Positions 8,564 through 16,536 of a stretch of 47,558 nt of DNA are shown here, in pieces. The stretch covers positions 1 through 47,558 of the forward strand of contig SCEJ01000020.1 in the NCBI GenBank assembly GCA_004102785.1, written 5' to 3'. Both the position numbers and the translations under genes were made by a program. Source of the stretch: Muribaculaceae bacterium Isolate-013 (NCI) (GTDB taxonomy: Bacteria; Bacteroidota; Bacteroidia; Bacteroidales; Muribaculaceae). Below the pieces are notes generated by a model, which had not been told where the DNA came from, searched no databases, and worked only from the letters and a program-made list of their open reading frames with translations. Numbering within the stretch: the stretch's first letter is position 1; every line of letters starts with the position of its first letter.

Positions 8564-10999
8564 TTATTTTACCATTATGCGTTCGGATAGGCCGTTGGCG
8601 GAGATGATGTAGACGCCGGGCATGAGACCTGAGAGGTCGGCTGTCACTTCGTCGGAAGCGGATGTGATATGCTTTACGGCCACACCCTGCATGTTGTAGA
8701 CGTTGAGTTCAACGGATGAAGCCATTCCTACGAACACTTTGTAGATGTTAGCTCCGGCGGGGGTAATCATCAGGCGCGAGTCGGCGTCGGCCATAACGTC
8801 GCCGACTGCCAGGGCTTTGCGGCGGAGCACCTCCTTGAGTCCGGCCAAAGCGTTGAACTTGCCTGCGCCCCACTGCACGGGGTCACCGGCCTGTACCTGT
8901 TCGTCAACCACGGCGGTCTGTTCGATAATCTCGCGCACTTCATCATATTCGAGGGTGGGGTCGGCCTCGAGCCAGCATGCTATTGTGCCGGCCACGAATG
9001 GGGTCGACATCGAGGTGCCGGGCTCCTGTTTCCAGTAATGTTCGTTGCCGTTGGCGTCAACGGCTACTGCCTGGAAAGTATAGGGAATCTGCTCGGGAGC
9101 GTCCTTGTAGGCGGCTTCCACATAGTAGCGGTTGACCGATGAAATAACCGATGAGCCGGGGCCGCACACCGTGGGGAGGTTGCGTCCGTCGGCGAGGGTG
9201 CCGAACGACGAAAATCCGCTGATATATCCGGGCTTGAAATAGTCAGGATCGTTTGCCACATAATATGAGCGGCGTCCGTCGAGACAAATCCAGTCTTCGC
9301 GCGAGTTGAAAGAGCCTACCACGATGAGTTTGGGGCTCACGGCCATATCGGAGATTGAGCCGTTGCGCGAGCCGTCGTCAAATGATGTCTGGCCGTAGTT
9401 GTGCATTTCGGTGGATAAGCCCGAGCAATATGCTTCGACAAGGAGTCCGCCTTCGGGAATCACCTCGCCTTCGCGCACCTTGATTTCAAAGCCGAGCACA
9501 TAGTTGTCGTCGAGGTTGGCTTCCTTGTTCTGCAGGCCGTAGTCGACCATGGCGTAGAAGCGGCCGGTTTCCGGCTCGATTGCGGAACCCATGCCTACGA
9601 AGCCGTCGAACCATTTGGCCAACTGCGAGTCGAGAATGTCGGATTCGGTCAACTGGAAGTATTCGTCGGTGATGTAATAGCAGCCGAGGTCGTCGCCGAA
9701 CACAGGCAGGCGCAGGGCTGCGCGGTAGCCGCGTGACTTGTTGTAGATCACAGCCTGCACGTCGAGTTTGGTCTGGTCGGGGGAGTATATCGCCACGTTG
9801 TCCTGGCGGAGGGTTACCGAGCCGGGCACGTCGGGGTCATACTGCATGTAGTAGGGCCATATCATGGTCTGAAGCACATCGTCGTGGCTTCGGAGTGTTT
9901 TCTTGAGCGCGATTTTGTGGTCGCCTTCATTTCCGGCGGATATGCAGATGATGGGCGGGTTGGGGTTGCCGGGGCCTTTTGTGAGGGTGAGGTCGAGGAA
10001 CCGGCTCATGTTAGAGTTCACATCGTGGGGCCCTGCGTTAGAGCCTAACGAGAGCGAGATTACGGCGGGCATCTGTTTGGCGTAGGCGTAGGAGCACATC
10101 TGGTCGATGCCGAATGCGATGAATTCATCGACCAGTGCGCCGCACGAAGCAGCAAGAGTGGCTTTGGGTGCGGCTCCGTAGTATGGGTTGGGCGCCTGTA
10201 TCAGAGGCACTGCGGTCTCGTGGTCGGTATATTTTGAATAGTCGGCCATTGTCACATCTCCGGCATATGCTCCGCCGGCAATGCCGAGAGTATGGGTGCC
10301 GTGGTAGCCCGACTGGGTGTCGGAGGAGAAACCGCCTATGTCAACAGCGTTGGGAATCATGTCGATATCCTCTTCATTGGCGTAGGGACGTATGGCAAAG
10401 CCCGGACTGGCGTTCTGATACACGAAATGCGTGAGATAGCCTACGCGGTGGGTGCCGTCTGGGTTAAGGAAGTTCAGATGGCCCGGGTCTATCCCTTCAT
10501 CGACAACGCCGAGTACTACACCTTCGCCCTGATATGGGAGGCGCGACTCTTCGGCGTCGGATGATGCTTCCTGGCCCGAGTGTACGGCATCGAGTTCGGA
10601 GATCTGGCGGGCCTTGTCCATTGTGGTGTGCACTTTGCGTCCGAGGCTCATGGCCTTCACCGCTTTCGAGGCTGCCATTGTTTCGGCGCTTTCGAGCGGC
10701 ACCATGCATACGGCCATGTCGCCGCGCACGGTCATCACCGAGAAGCCTTCGGCCTCGAGATCTTCGGCTGTGGCACCGGGAGCCATCGTCACGAAGGCGC
10801 CGACATATTTCTGTGACTCGGCATTATCTGTGTTGTTTGCCGTAGCACCGCCGAGGAGCATCCTTGCCGGTGTGTCGGCTCGCTTCTGCTCGAGCTTTAG
10901 CTGGCGCAGACGTGCTTTGGAACGCATGTCGAGCGCTCCCTGCGCGTTTGCGGCGCACAGTGTGAGAAGTGCGGCCGCGCTGAGTACAAATTTCTTCAT
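8564..10999 (-). CDS. Subtilisin-like serine protease (S8) with T9SS C-terminal domain
   Basis: The 811-residue protein has a signal peptide (to about residue 19, CAANA/Q), an inhibitor-like propeptide region (about 62-125) and an S8 peptidase domain with the full triad: Asp167 in VVDEGID, His233 in YHGTHT and Ser663 in GTSMSTPFVAG. A large insertion of about 300 residues between His and Ser looks beta-rich, as in cell-surface S8 proteases. The tail (VYNMQGVAVK...GLMPGVYIISANG...IMVK) is a T9SS sorting domain. It probably cleaves proteins at or outside the cell surface. It is first in a two-gene unit with the LRR protein, which may localise or assist it. No clear -7 box is visible in 11000-11149. 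Confidence 0.9.
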   Translation of the reverse strand: MKKFVLSAAALLTLCAANAQGALDMRSKARLRQLKLEQKRADTPARMLLGGATANNTDNAESQKYVGAFVTMAPGATAEDLEAEGFSVMTVRGDMAVCMVPLESAETMAASKAVKAMSLGRKVHTTMDKARQISELDAVHSGQEASSDAEESRLPYQGEGVVLGVVDEGIDPGHLNFLNPDGTHRVGYLTHFVYQNASPGFAIRPYANEEDIDMIPNAVDIGGFSSDTQSGYHGTHTLGIAGGAYAGDVTMADYSKYTDHETAVPLIQAPNPYYGAAPKATLAASCGALVDEFIAFGIDQMCSYAYAKQMPAVISLSLGSNAGPHDVNSNMSRFLDLTLTKGPGNPNPPIICISAGNEGDHKIALKKTLRSHDDVLQTMIWPYYMQYDPDVPGSVTLRQDNVAIYSPDQTKLDVQAVIYNKSRGYRAALRLPVFGDDLGCYYITDEYFQLTESDILDSQLAKWFDGFVGMGSAIEPETGRFYAMVDYGLQNKEANLDDNYVLGFEIKVREGEVIPEGGLLVEAYCSGLSTEMHNYGQTSFDDGSRNGSISDMAVSPKLIVVGSFNSREDWICLDGRRSYYVANDPDYFKPGYISGFSSFGTLADGRNLPTVCGPGSSVISSVNRYYVEAAYKDAPEQIPYTFQAVAVDANGNEHYWKQEPGTSMSTPFVAGTIACWLEADPTLEYDEVREIIEQTAVVDEQVQAGDPVQWGAGKFNALAGLKEVLRRKALAVGDVMADADSRLMITPAGANIYKVFVGMASSVELNVYNMQGVAVKHITSASDEVTADLSGLMPGVYIISANGLSERIMVK

Positions 11000-11149
11000 C
11001 AGGATAATATGTGTTAATTGATCTTGCCGGATAGTGTGCCGGAAGCGCTCCGGCGGGCGTATGGGGGAAGAGAGATACGGTAAAATAATGGTAATGAGGA
11101 AGGCTGTAATAAATTGCCCTTGGGTAATTATGTTGCGGAGAGGTAAATG

Positions 11150-11185
11150 AGGCCGGGCAACCCAGCGGGCAGTGTTGCCCGGCCT
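11150..11185 (-). terminator. Terminator behind the modular surface-protein gene
   Basis: GGCCGGGCAAC at 11151-11161 pairs with GTTGCCCGGCC at 11174-11184, about 30 bases past the stop at 11214. The T tract on the minus strand is weak (TCATTTACCTC). Confidence 0.6.
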
Positions 11186-11213
11186 TCTCTGGTGTGTCAG
11201 TACTGTCAGCAGG

Positions 11214-13196
11214 TTATTTTACAACCACTTTCTTGCCGCCGCAGATGTAGATGCCGGCGGGGAGGCGGTCGAGGTCGGAAGCGTTGTCGGCCACGCGGAT
11301 GCCGTGGAGGTTGTAAACGGCATTGTCGGCAGCCTCGGCGTCGGCTGAAACGTTTTCAACCGATACGTTCTTCTGCTCGGCAAGCACCAGGGTGCAGTTG
11401 CCGGCTACGTTGAAGGAGCATACGTTGTTGTCGTCGGCTTCGAGAGGTTCGCCGTCAAGAGTGCAGGTGTGGGTCATGAAGAAGCCTTCCTCAACTTCGG
11501 GGGCGGTCCATTTCACTGAAATCGCGGAGCCTGCGAAAGCGGTGAATTCGCCGTCCTCGGCCCAGTCGGCTACGGGCTGGCCGTCATAGAGTACCTCGAA
11601 GTTGTCTGCATCGGTGTCGTCGGCGAGCTGCACGGTCACAAGCGCCAGGGTGGGCTGCTCGTTGAACACGCGCACTACGTCGCCGTCATGAAGGTTGTCG
11701 GTGTTGAAGTAGAGTATGTTGGTCTGGCCTTCGGAGAGGTCGTTCACGAACATGTAGGGCTGCCAGGGCATATAGCCTTCGGGAGTCGTCTCGGGGTGTT
11801 TGGTGGCAACGTTGAGGTTGAATGGAAGCTCTATCTGGCTATATTTCACGATGTTGTTGCCGGCTTCAAACGGGCCGTCGTAAATCACCACATCGCTGTA
11901 AGTGTTGTAGTCGAAGAAGCTTGCCTTGACGCTTGCTATGTTGGGCATGGCGGCTTCGTCAATCCAGAGGATGAACTGCTTGTCGCGCACTTTGGGGCCG
12001 GCCTCTACGGTGATTATATCACCGGGCTGCACCTGGATGGTGTTGGAGCCGTCGGTCACTTCGTCGGAACCGGCATGGCGGATGGTCACGCTGTTGAGCA
12101 CGTTGTCGCCCTGGGGCTGGAGGTAGAGGTAGTAGCTGGCATACTGCGCTTCCTGATAGGAGATTGTGTTGTCGCCGTCGGTGATGGCGATTTCGGCATC
12201 GGTCTGGGCGTAGCTTGCCTTGTAGGCTTTCACTGCGGAGGCGTCGTTTACATTGAGGGTCACATCGAAGGTGCCAAAGGGGTGTCCCTCCACATCGAAG
12301 GTGAGGTCGGTGTCGCGCACGCGGCCGGACCATGAGCCGTAGAAGCTTGTCTGTGGTTCGCCGTTGATGGAGAATTTGTCAATGGCATAAACCGAGTTGT
12401 TGACCTGGATGCTGATGCTGGTGCCGGATTTGAGCGCTACGCCCTGGGTGAAGTCACCTTCGATATCTTCATTGGTCGAGCCGTTCTTCACGGAGGAGAT
12501 AATGTCGGGGCAGTCGGCGGGCACGTTGATTTTCACGATGTAGCTTTCGTCGGGCCATGCGGCCTGGATGTCGACCACGGAGCCGTCGGTGCAGTCAACA
12601 TACCAGTTGCCGTAGGATTCAGCCACGTTTGTGCCGTCGAGCTTAACGGAGTAAATCGGACTGTTGTATTCCTTGCTGCCGACCTGGAAGCGGCCTTCAG
12701 AGGCGGGGTCGAATTTGATTGTGTTTGCGCCGTCGACGAGGGTTGTGATCTCACCGCCTGAGCCTCCGTAGCTGAGGCGCACTTTCGAGACGTCGTCGAT
12801 GTTGAAGGTGGCGGTGGCAGTGCGGATTTCGCTGAGGTCGGCGGTGTTTATGGTGTAGACCTGGCCGCTGTTCATGTCGGAGCATGAGATGTAGGCGTAG
12901 GCGTTGCCGTAGAGCACGTCCATTCCGTTGTTGATCATCGACATGATTTTATATCCCTCTTTGGCGCGGATATAGACGGCGACTGTGGTGCCGGCGTCGT
13001 AGGTGTACTGGTTCACCTCTTCAATAGGGTCGAAGAGGTCTTCGGTGATGTACCCTCCGGCATTGTAATCGTACCCTTCACGGGTCACGGTCACGGCCTC
13101 CGGGTTGTCGATGTTTATGGTCACGACATTGGCGTCGGCTGCCGCGGGTGCTGCCAGTGCTGCCAGACCAAGAAGATAGGAGTAGATTTTTTTCAT
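11214..13196 (-). CDS. Secreted modular beta-rich protein with T9SS C-terminal domain, function unknown
   Basis: The 660-residue protein starts with a signal peptide (ending near AAADA). It contains related modules opening with similar strands: VTINIDNPEAV near residue 25, ATFNIDDVSKV near 129 and VTLNVNDASAV near 312, with phrases such as DGANTI and DGDNTI recurring about 20 residues later. The end (VYNLHGIRVA...RLPAGIYICGGKKVVVK) is a T9SS sorting domain. I recognise no catalytic motif. The repeated modules suggest an adhesin or ligand-binding surface protein. It is a single-gene unit with a recognisable promoter at 13328-13359 and a hairpin behind it. Confidence 0.8.
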   Translation of the reverse strand: MKKIYSYLLGLAALAAPAAADANVVTINIDNPEAVTVTREGYDYNAGGYITEDLFDPIEEVNQYTYDAGTTVAVYIRAKEGYKIMSMINNGMDVLYGNAYAYISCSDMNSGQVYTINTADLSEIRTATATFNIDDVSKVRLSYGGSGGEITTLVDGANTIKFDPASEGRFQVGSKEYNSPIYSVKLDGTNVAESYGNWYVDCTDGSVVDIQAAWPDESYIVKINVPADCPDIISSVKNGSTNEDIEGDFTQGVALKSGTSISIQVNNSVYAIDKFSINGEPQTSFYGSWSGRVRDTDLTFDVEGHPFGTFDVTLNVNDASAVKAYKASYAQTDAEIAITDGDNTISYQEAQYASYYLYLQPQGDNVLNSVTIRHAGSDEVTDGSNTIQVQPGDIITVEAGPKVRDKQFILWIDEAAMPNIASVKASFFDYNTYSDVVIYDGPFEAGNNIVKYSQIELPFNLNVATKHPETTPEGYMPWQPYMFVNDLSEGQTNILYFNTDNLHDGDVVRVFNEQPTLALVTVQLADDTDADNFEVLYDGQPVADWAEDGEFTAFAGSAISVKWTAPEVEEGFFMTHTCTLDGEPLEADDNNVCSFNVAGNCTLVLAEQKNVSVENVSADAEAADNAVYNLHGIRVADNASDLDRLPAGIYICGGKKVVVK

Positions 13197-13327
13197 CTTT
13201 TTCCGGTTATGTGATTAATGACTGATGCATATGGTTATGCAGAATGCATAAAGAATGCATATTTTAAGAATATTTTGGCGTGAGGATGAATATTATTTAT
13301 CGTATAGCCAAATACTTATGTTTTTTG

Positions 13328-13359
13328 CAAAATTACTTTTACGAATTCAGACATGCAAA
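13328..13359 (-). promoter_or_regulatory. Promoter of the modular surface-protein gene
   Basis: On the minus strand TTTG (13356-13359), 20 bp, then TAATTTTG (13328-13335) fit the Bacteroidetes consensus. The predicted leader is about 120 bases and AT-rich. The region 13197-13494 otherwise holds no gene I can support; it separates divergent genes. Confidence 0.65.
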
Positions 13360-13494
13360 TTTTTTTATAATATTTTCGCTTTTTTATGCATACGGCTCGG
13401 CCAACGGCACGATTTTGCCGATGAATGCCGTTGCGGGAATGAACTTTTTTTGCCGGTAAATTGTTAAAAAAGTTGTAATCCGTTTTATTGAAAA

Positions 13495-14028
13495 ATGTCT
13501 TTTATGAAAAAGTTATTTCTTGCTCTTGTGGCCGCGACAGGGATGTTCGCTGCTGCTTCCGCCCAGCGCACCGAAATCGCCGTGAGCTATGGCGGCTACA
13601 CCCAGATGGACGCCACCGACTGCCATGACGACTGGGATCACGTGAACAACGCATGGGGCGCCGTCACCGCGGCTGTAAACTTCAATGTGGCCCGCAATTT
13701 CTGGATCGGTCCGAGCTACACATTCTCCAGCACCACCACCAAGGGTGGTCCCCACCACTCGTCGATAGCCTATCATGCCATCATGCTCAACGGTCGCTAT
13801 CATTATTACCGCAACTCGATTGTCACGCTTTATGGCCATGTTGGTCTCGGCGCTGAAATATCGCATATGATGCCTCGCCACGACGATGCCTATAACAAGA
13901 CATATTTCGCCTACCAGTTCTCGCCCCTTGGCGCGCAGATCAACATCTCGCGCTCGGTGTCGATGTTCGGTGAGCTTGGCTTCGGGGCTCAGGGTCTGGT
14001 GCAGGTAGGTTTCCGTTTCGGTCTCTGA
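13495..14028 (+). CDS. Small outer-membrane beta-barrel protein
   Basis: The 177-residue protein has a signal peptide (MKKLFLALVAATGMFAAASAQ). ATG 13504 is probably the true start, since it puts MKK at the N-terminus. The mature part is a series of alternating, aromatic-ended strands (for example YHAIMLNGRYHYY, VTLYGHVGLGAEI, VSMFGELGFGAQG) and ends in VQVGFRFGL, a C-terminal strand typical of Bam-inserted barrels. The size suggests eight strands, as in OmpA/OmpW-like porins. The loops are rich in His (HHSS, HMMPRHDD), which could mean metal binding, but this is speculative. It is a single-gene unit with a strong terminator. Confidence 0.8.
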   Translation: MSFMKKLFLALVAATGMFAAASAQRTEIAVSYGGYTQMDATDCHDDWDHVNNAWGAVTAAVNFNVARNFWIGPSYTFSSTTTKGGPHHSSIAYHAIMLNGRYHYYRNSIVTLYGHVGLGAEISHMMPRHDDAYNKTYFAYQFSPLGAQINISRSVSMFGELGFGAQGLVQVGFRFGL

Positions 14029-14052
14029 CACTGCGCCGGGCAAAAGCAAACT

Positions 14053-14105
14053 AATCCGGCCACCGGGAAATTCAAGGAAGAGATGAATTTCCCGGTGGCC
14101 GGATT
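14053..14105. terminator. Strong bidirectional terminator
   Basis: A perfect 22-bp stem (14053-14074 with 14084-14105) with a 9-base loop is followed by GCTTTGTTATTTTGT. It lies between the convergent barrel gene and the SIMPL gene. Confidence 0.85.
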
Positions 14106-14128
14106 GCTTTGTTATTTTGTACGGAAGG

Positions 14129-14830
14129 TCAGTCGTTGAGGTAGTATACCACGTTCGACACCACGCGGACTTTCTTGAGGTAGGGGGTCGACGAGGAGAG
14201 GTCATCGATAGAGAATTGCCCCTGTGTGGCCGATTTCATCTTTCCGATTTTGGAGTCGGAGTCGAGGGCGAATTTCTGGGCGGCCTCGCGTGCGGCTTTG
14301 GTGGCGTCGGCAATCATCTGCGGCTTGATGTCGTTGAGGGCGCGGTATTCGTAGTTGATGTATGAGTTGGAGTAGGGTATACCTTCGCGCAGCAGCTCCG
14401 ACTGTCGGTTGAGCAGCTCGCGCACCTTCTTTACGTTGGTTGTGGCCACGGTCACGTTGCAGTCAAGGGCGTATTTGTACTGGAAGTTGTCGGAGCCGTA
14501 CTGGTTGGCTGTGGCGTTGTAGGTGTCGGGCGGATTCACGGAGATATCCTCTTTGGCAATGCCGTTGGAGGTGAGAAATTTCACGATAATGGCATTGTTG
14601 GCCGTAACCTGGTCGTAGAGCGATATGAGGTCGTTGCCGGCCACCCGGTATTGAATCGGCCAGGTCACATAGTCGGACTCCACGGTTCGTTCGGCCAGGC
14701 CGCGCACCGACACGGTACGGTCGCGGTAGGCGATGTTGTCAATGCCCGACTTTATGAAAAGTCCGGAGAAGAAGATGCCGGCTCCCACAAGGAATGCGCC
14801 GGCCACACTGGTTAATTTTTTTAAATCCAT
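14129..14830 (-). CDS. SIMPL domain (DUF541) periplasmic protein
   Basis: The 233-residue protein has an N-terminal membrane anchor (about residues 8-28), then a SIMPL domain: VRGLAERTVESDYVTWPIQY near residues 43-62, a central region with NPPDTYNA, and the helix TKAAREAAQKFA near the end. The family is related to BP26/OMP28 and E. coli YggE and is linked loosely to envelope or oxidative stress; the molecular role is unknown. It is a single gene, convergent with the barrel gene. No clear promoter box is visible upstream. Confidence 0.85.
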   Translation of the reverse strand: MDLKKLTSVAGAFLVGAGIFFSGLFIKSGIDNIAYRDRTVSVRGLAERTVESDYVTWPIQYRVAGNDLISLYDQVTANNAIIVKFLTSNGIAKEDISVNPPDTYNATANQYGSDNFQYKYALDCNVTVATTNVKKVRELLNRQSELLREGIPYSNSYINYEYRALNDIKPQMIADATKAAREAAQKFALDSDSKIGKMKSATQGQFSIDDLSSSTPYLKKVRVVSNVVYYLND

Positions 14831-14937
14831 AGTTTTTGATTAGTGATTATGTAGTTGTAACGTTTTGACGGCTGAATTTGATTAAGGTTTATGTGCATAT
14901 GTTTTTTTTTGAGAATCATGTGTGTCTGAAAAAGAAA

Positions 14938-14964
14938 GCTGCCGCGTTATCACAACGTGGCAGC
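14938..14964 (-). terminator. Terminator of the glucan-utilisation operon
   Basis: GCTGCCGCGTT (14938-14948) pairs with AACGTGGCAGC (14954-14964) with one G-U pair. On the minus strand it is followed by TTTCTTTTTCAG, a T-rich run. It lies about 66 bases after the GH128 stop. Confidence 0.7.
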
Positions 14965-15030
14965 CCTGCTTCAAGTGATTAAGGATTCTTTAGTCACTGC
15001 ATATATTTTCGGTGCTATGAATGGCGGCGG

Positions 15031-16527
15031 TTATTTCACCACCACTTTTTTGTTGCCGGCCACGTAGATGCCGGCGGGGAGGCCGTCGGTGGCGCTGTCG
15101 GCGGCCACGTTGGCGCGCACGAGCTGGCCGGTGACGGTGTAGACGTTCACCGGGGCTTCGGGGCGTGTGTCGCTGTCGGCGACAACGCCGTCGATGCCGG
15201 TGGCATCATCAAGTTTCACCCCGGCGATACGGATACCGGAGGGGTTCCCCTCGCCTTTGATGCAGAGGGTCTGGCGCCCTGCGTTGAGGCGGCAGGGGAG
15301 GTAGATCATCTTGTAGACCTCGTTGTCGTTGGGGAGAGTGAAGGTGGTCGAGGGGCAGAGCTCGGTGCCGAGCGAGCCGTCGGCGTTGACGGTGTGGAGG
15401 CTCATGGCGGGGTCGAAGCGGGTGGGTTCGCCGATGCCGCTCACCAGCAGGCCCAGGTGATAGTCTCCGGTCTCGGGCACATCAAACTGATATTTTACGG
15501 TCGAGGTGTTGATCAGGTTTGTAATCTCGATGGGTTTTGAAATCTCGGCACATGCCGATTTGCCCATGGATATGTTGGCGTGGTCGATGGCGTCGACGGC
15601 GTTGTAGAGGGTGCCGTCGGCCTGCATCCACACATCGGGATTGTAGTCGCTCATGTAGGTGTAGACCAGTCCGCGCTCGTTGAGGTCCCAGCGCACCTTG
15701 GTCTTGTTGTTCTCATCCTTGTAGGTGGTGCGGTCAAAAAGAAAGTAGTTGGGACATCTGTGAGAGGAGGCGTTGGAATGACTTTTCTCGAAGGCCTGGA
15801 ACCAGGAATAGCGGTAGATGTAGTCGGTTTTCTCGCACCAGCGCACCATGTTGACCATGGCGTTGAGCTGTGTCTCAGGAGCCACATAAACGCTGCCTGC
15901 ACCGCCGGGCCACTGGCAGAACTCGGTAAGCCACAGCGGTTTGTGGAACTCCTCCCAAAGGCGGGTGGCTGTGTCGGTGATGTTGCCCATTCCGCCGTAG
16001 GCATGGAATGCTATGTAGTCAACGGCATCTATCCCTACCAGATTGATGAATTCGCGCATCCATTTCACAGGGTCGGACCATTCGGCCCATGCCGAGTTGT
16101 TGACTGCGGGCGACACCACTGCCAGTCCCAGCTCCCGGCAGATAGCCTGTACGCGGGGCCATTCGGCGGCGGCCTCGGCCGGAGTCATGTGTGCCTGGTT
16201 GGTGAAGTTGGGTTCATTGAAGCCGAGCATATATTTTGTGGAGGGGTGCTCCTGCACTGTGGCGCGCACGCTCTCCTCGCTCCAGTTCGCGTTCCAGGCC
16301 ATAGGGAGGAACTCGATGTCCTGATAGGCCGCCACCTGGCCGGAAGTGCCCTGGGTGGGTTTCTGCGACCAGTTGTAATACCAGCTTACGCCGGGGGTGA
16401 GCTGGTCAAGCTCGTCGGTGGTGGAGAATCCCCCTTCAGCCAGGCCTCGTTTGAACGAAGGCTCGGCCTGTGCTCCGGCGGCGATTGCCAGAGCCAGGGC
16501 GGATATGGATAAGGCTTTGATATTCAT
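15031..16527 (-). CDS. GH128-like endo-beta-1,3-glucanase with T9SS C-terminal domain
   Basis: The 498-residue protein has a Sec signal peptide (to AGAQA, residue 21) and then a glycosyl-hydrolase catalytic core of the GH128 type. MLGFNEPN places Glu105 and PLWLTEFCQWPG places Glu202 as the likely acid/base and nucleophile; VSWYYNWSQKP near residue 47 is the family's first strand. A beta-sandwich region (about 335-440) and a T9SS sorting domain (VYTVTGQLVR...GLPAGIYVAGNKKVVVK) follow. GH128 enzymes cut internal beta-1,3-glucan bonds. It is last in the susC-led operon, 9 bases after the GH3 gene, and is probably surface-exposed. Confidence 0.85.
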   Translation of the reverse strand: MNIKALSISALALAIAAGAQAEPSFKRGLAEGGFSTTDELDQLTPGVSWYYNWSQKPTQGTSGQVAAYQDIEFLPMAWNANWSEESVRATVQEHPSTKYMLGFNEPNFTNQAHMTPAEAAAEWPRVQAICRELGLAVVSPAVNNSAWAEWSDPVKWMREFINLVGIDAVDYIAFHAYGGMGNITDTATRLWEEFHKPLWLTEFCQWPGGAGSVYVAPETQLNAMVNMVRWCEKTDYIYRYSWFQAFEKSHSNASSHRCPNYFLFDRTTYKDENNKTKVRWDLNERGLVYTYMSDYNPDVWMQADGTLYNAVDAIDHANISMGKSACAEISKPIEITNLINTSTVKYQFDVPETGDYHLGLLVSGIGEPTRFDPAMSLHTVNADGSLGTELCPSTTFTLPNDNEVYKMIYLPCRLNAGRQTLCIKGEGNPSGIRIAGVKLDDATGIDGVVADSDTRPEAPVNVYTVTGQLVRANVAADSATDGLPAGIYVAGNKKVVVK

Positions 16528-16536
16528 GGTTGTTGT

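Noticed and set aside
13513-14205. Minus frame of 230 codons opposite the barrel gene
   Set aside because: Antisense of a signal-peptide-bearing outer-membrane protein and runs through the strong terminator.
15580-16512. Plus frame of 310 codons opposite the GH128 gene
   Set aside because: Shadow frame; the minus strand shows GH128 catalytic motifs and a signal peptide.
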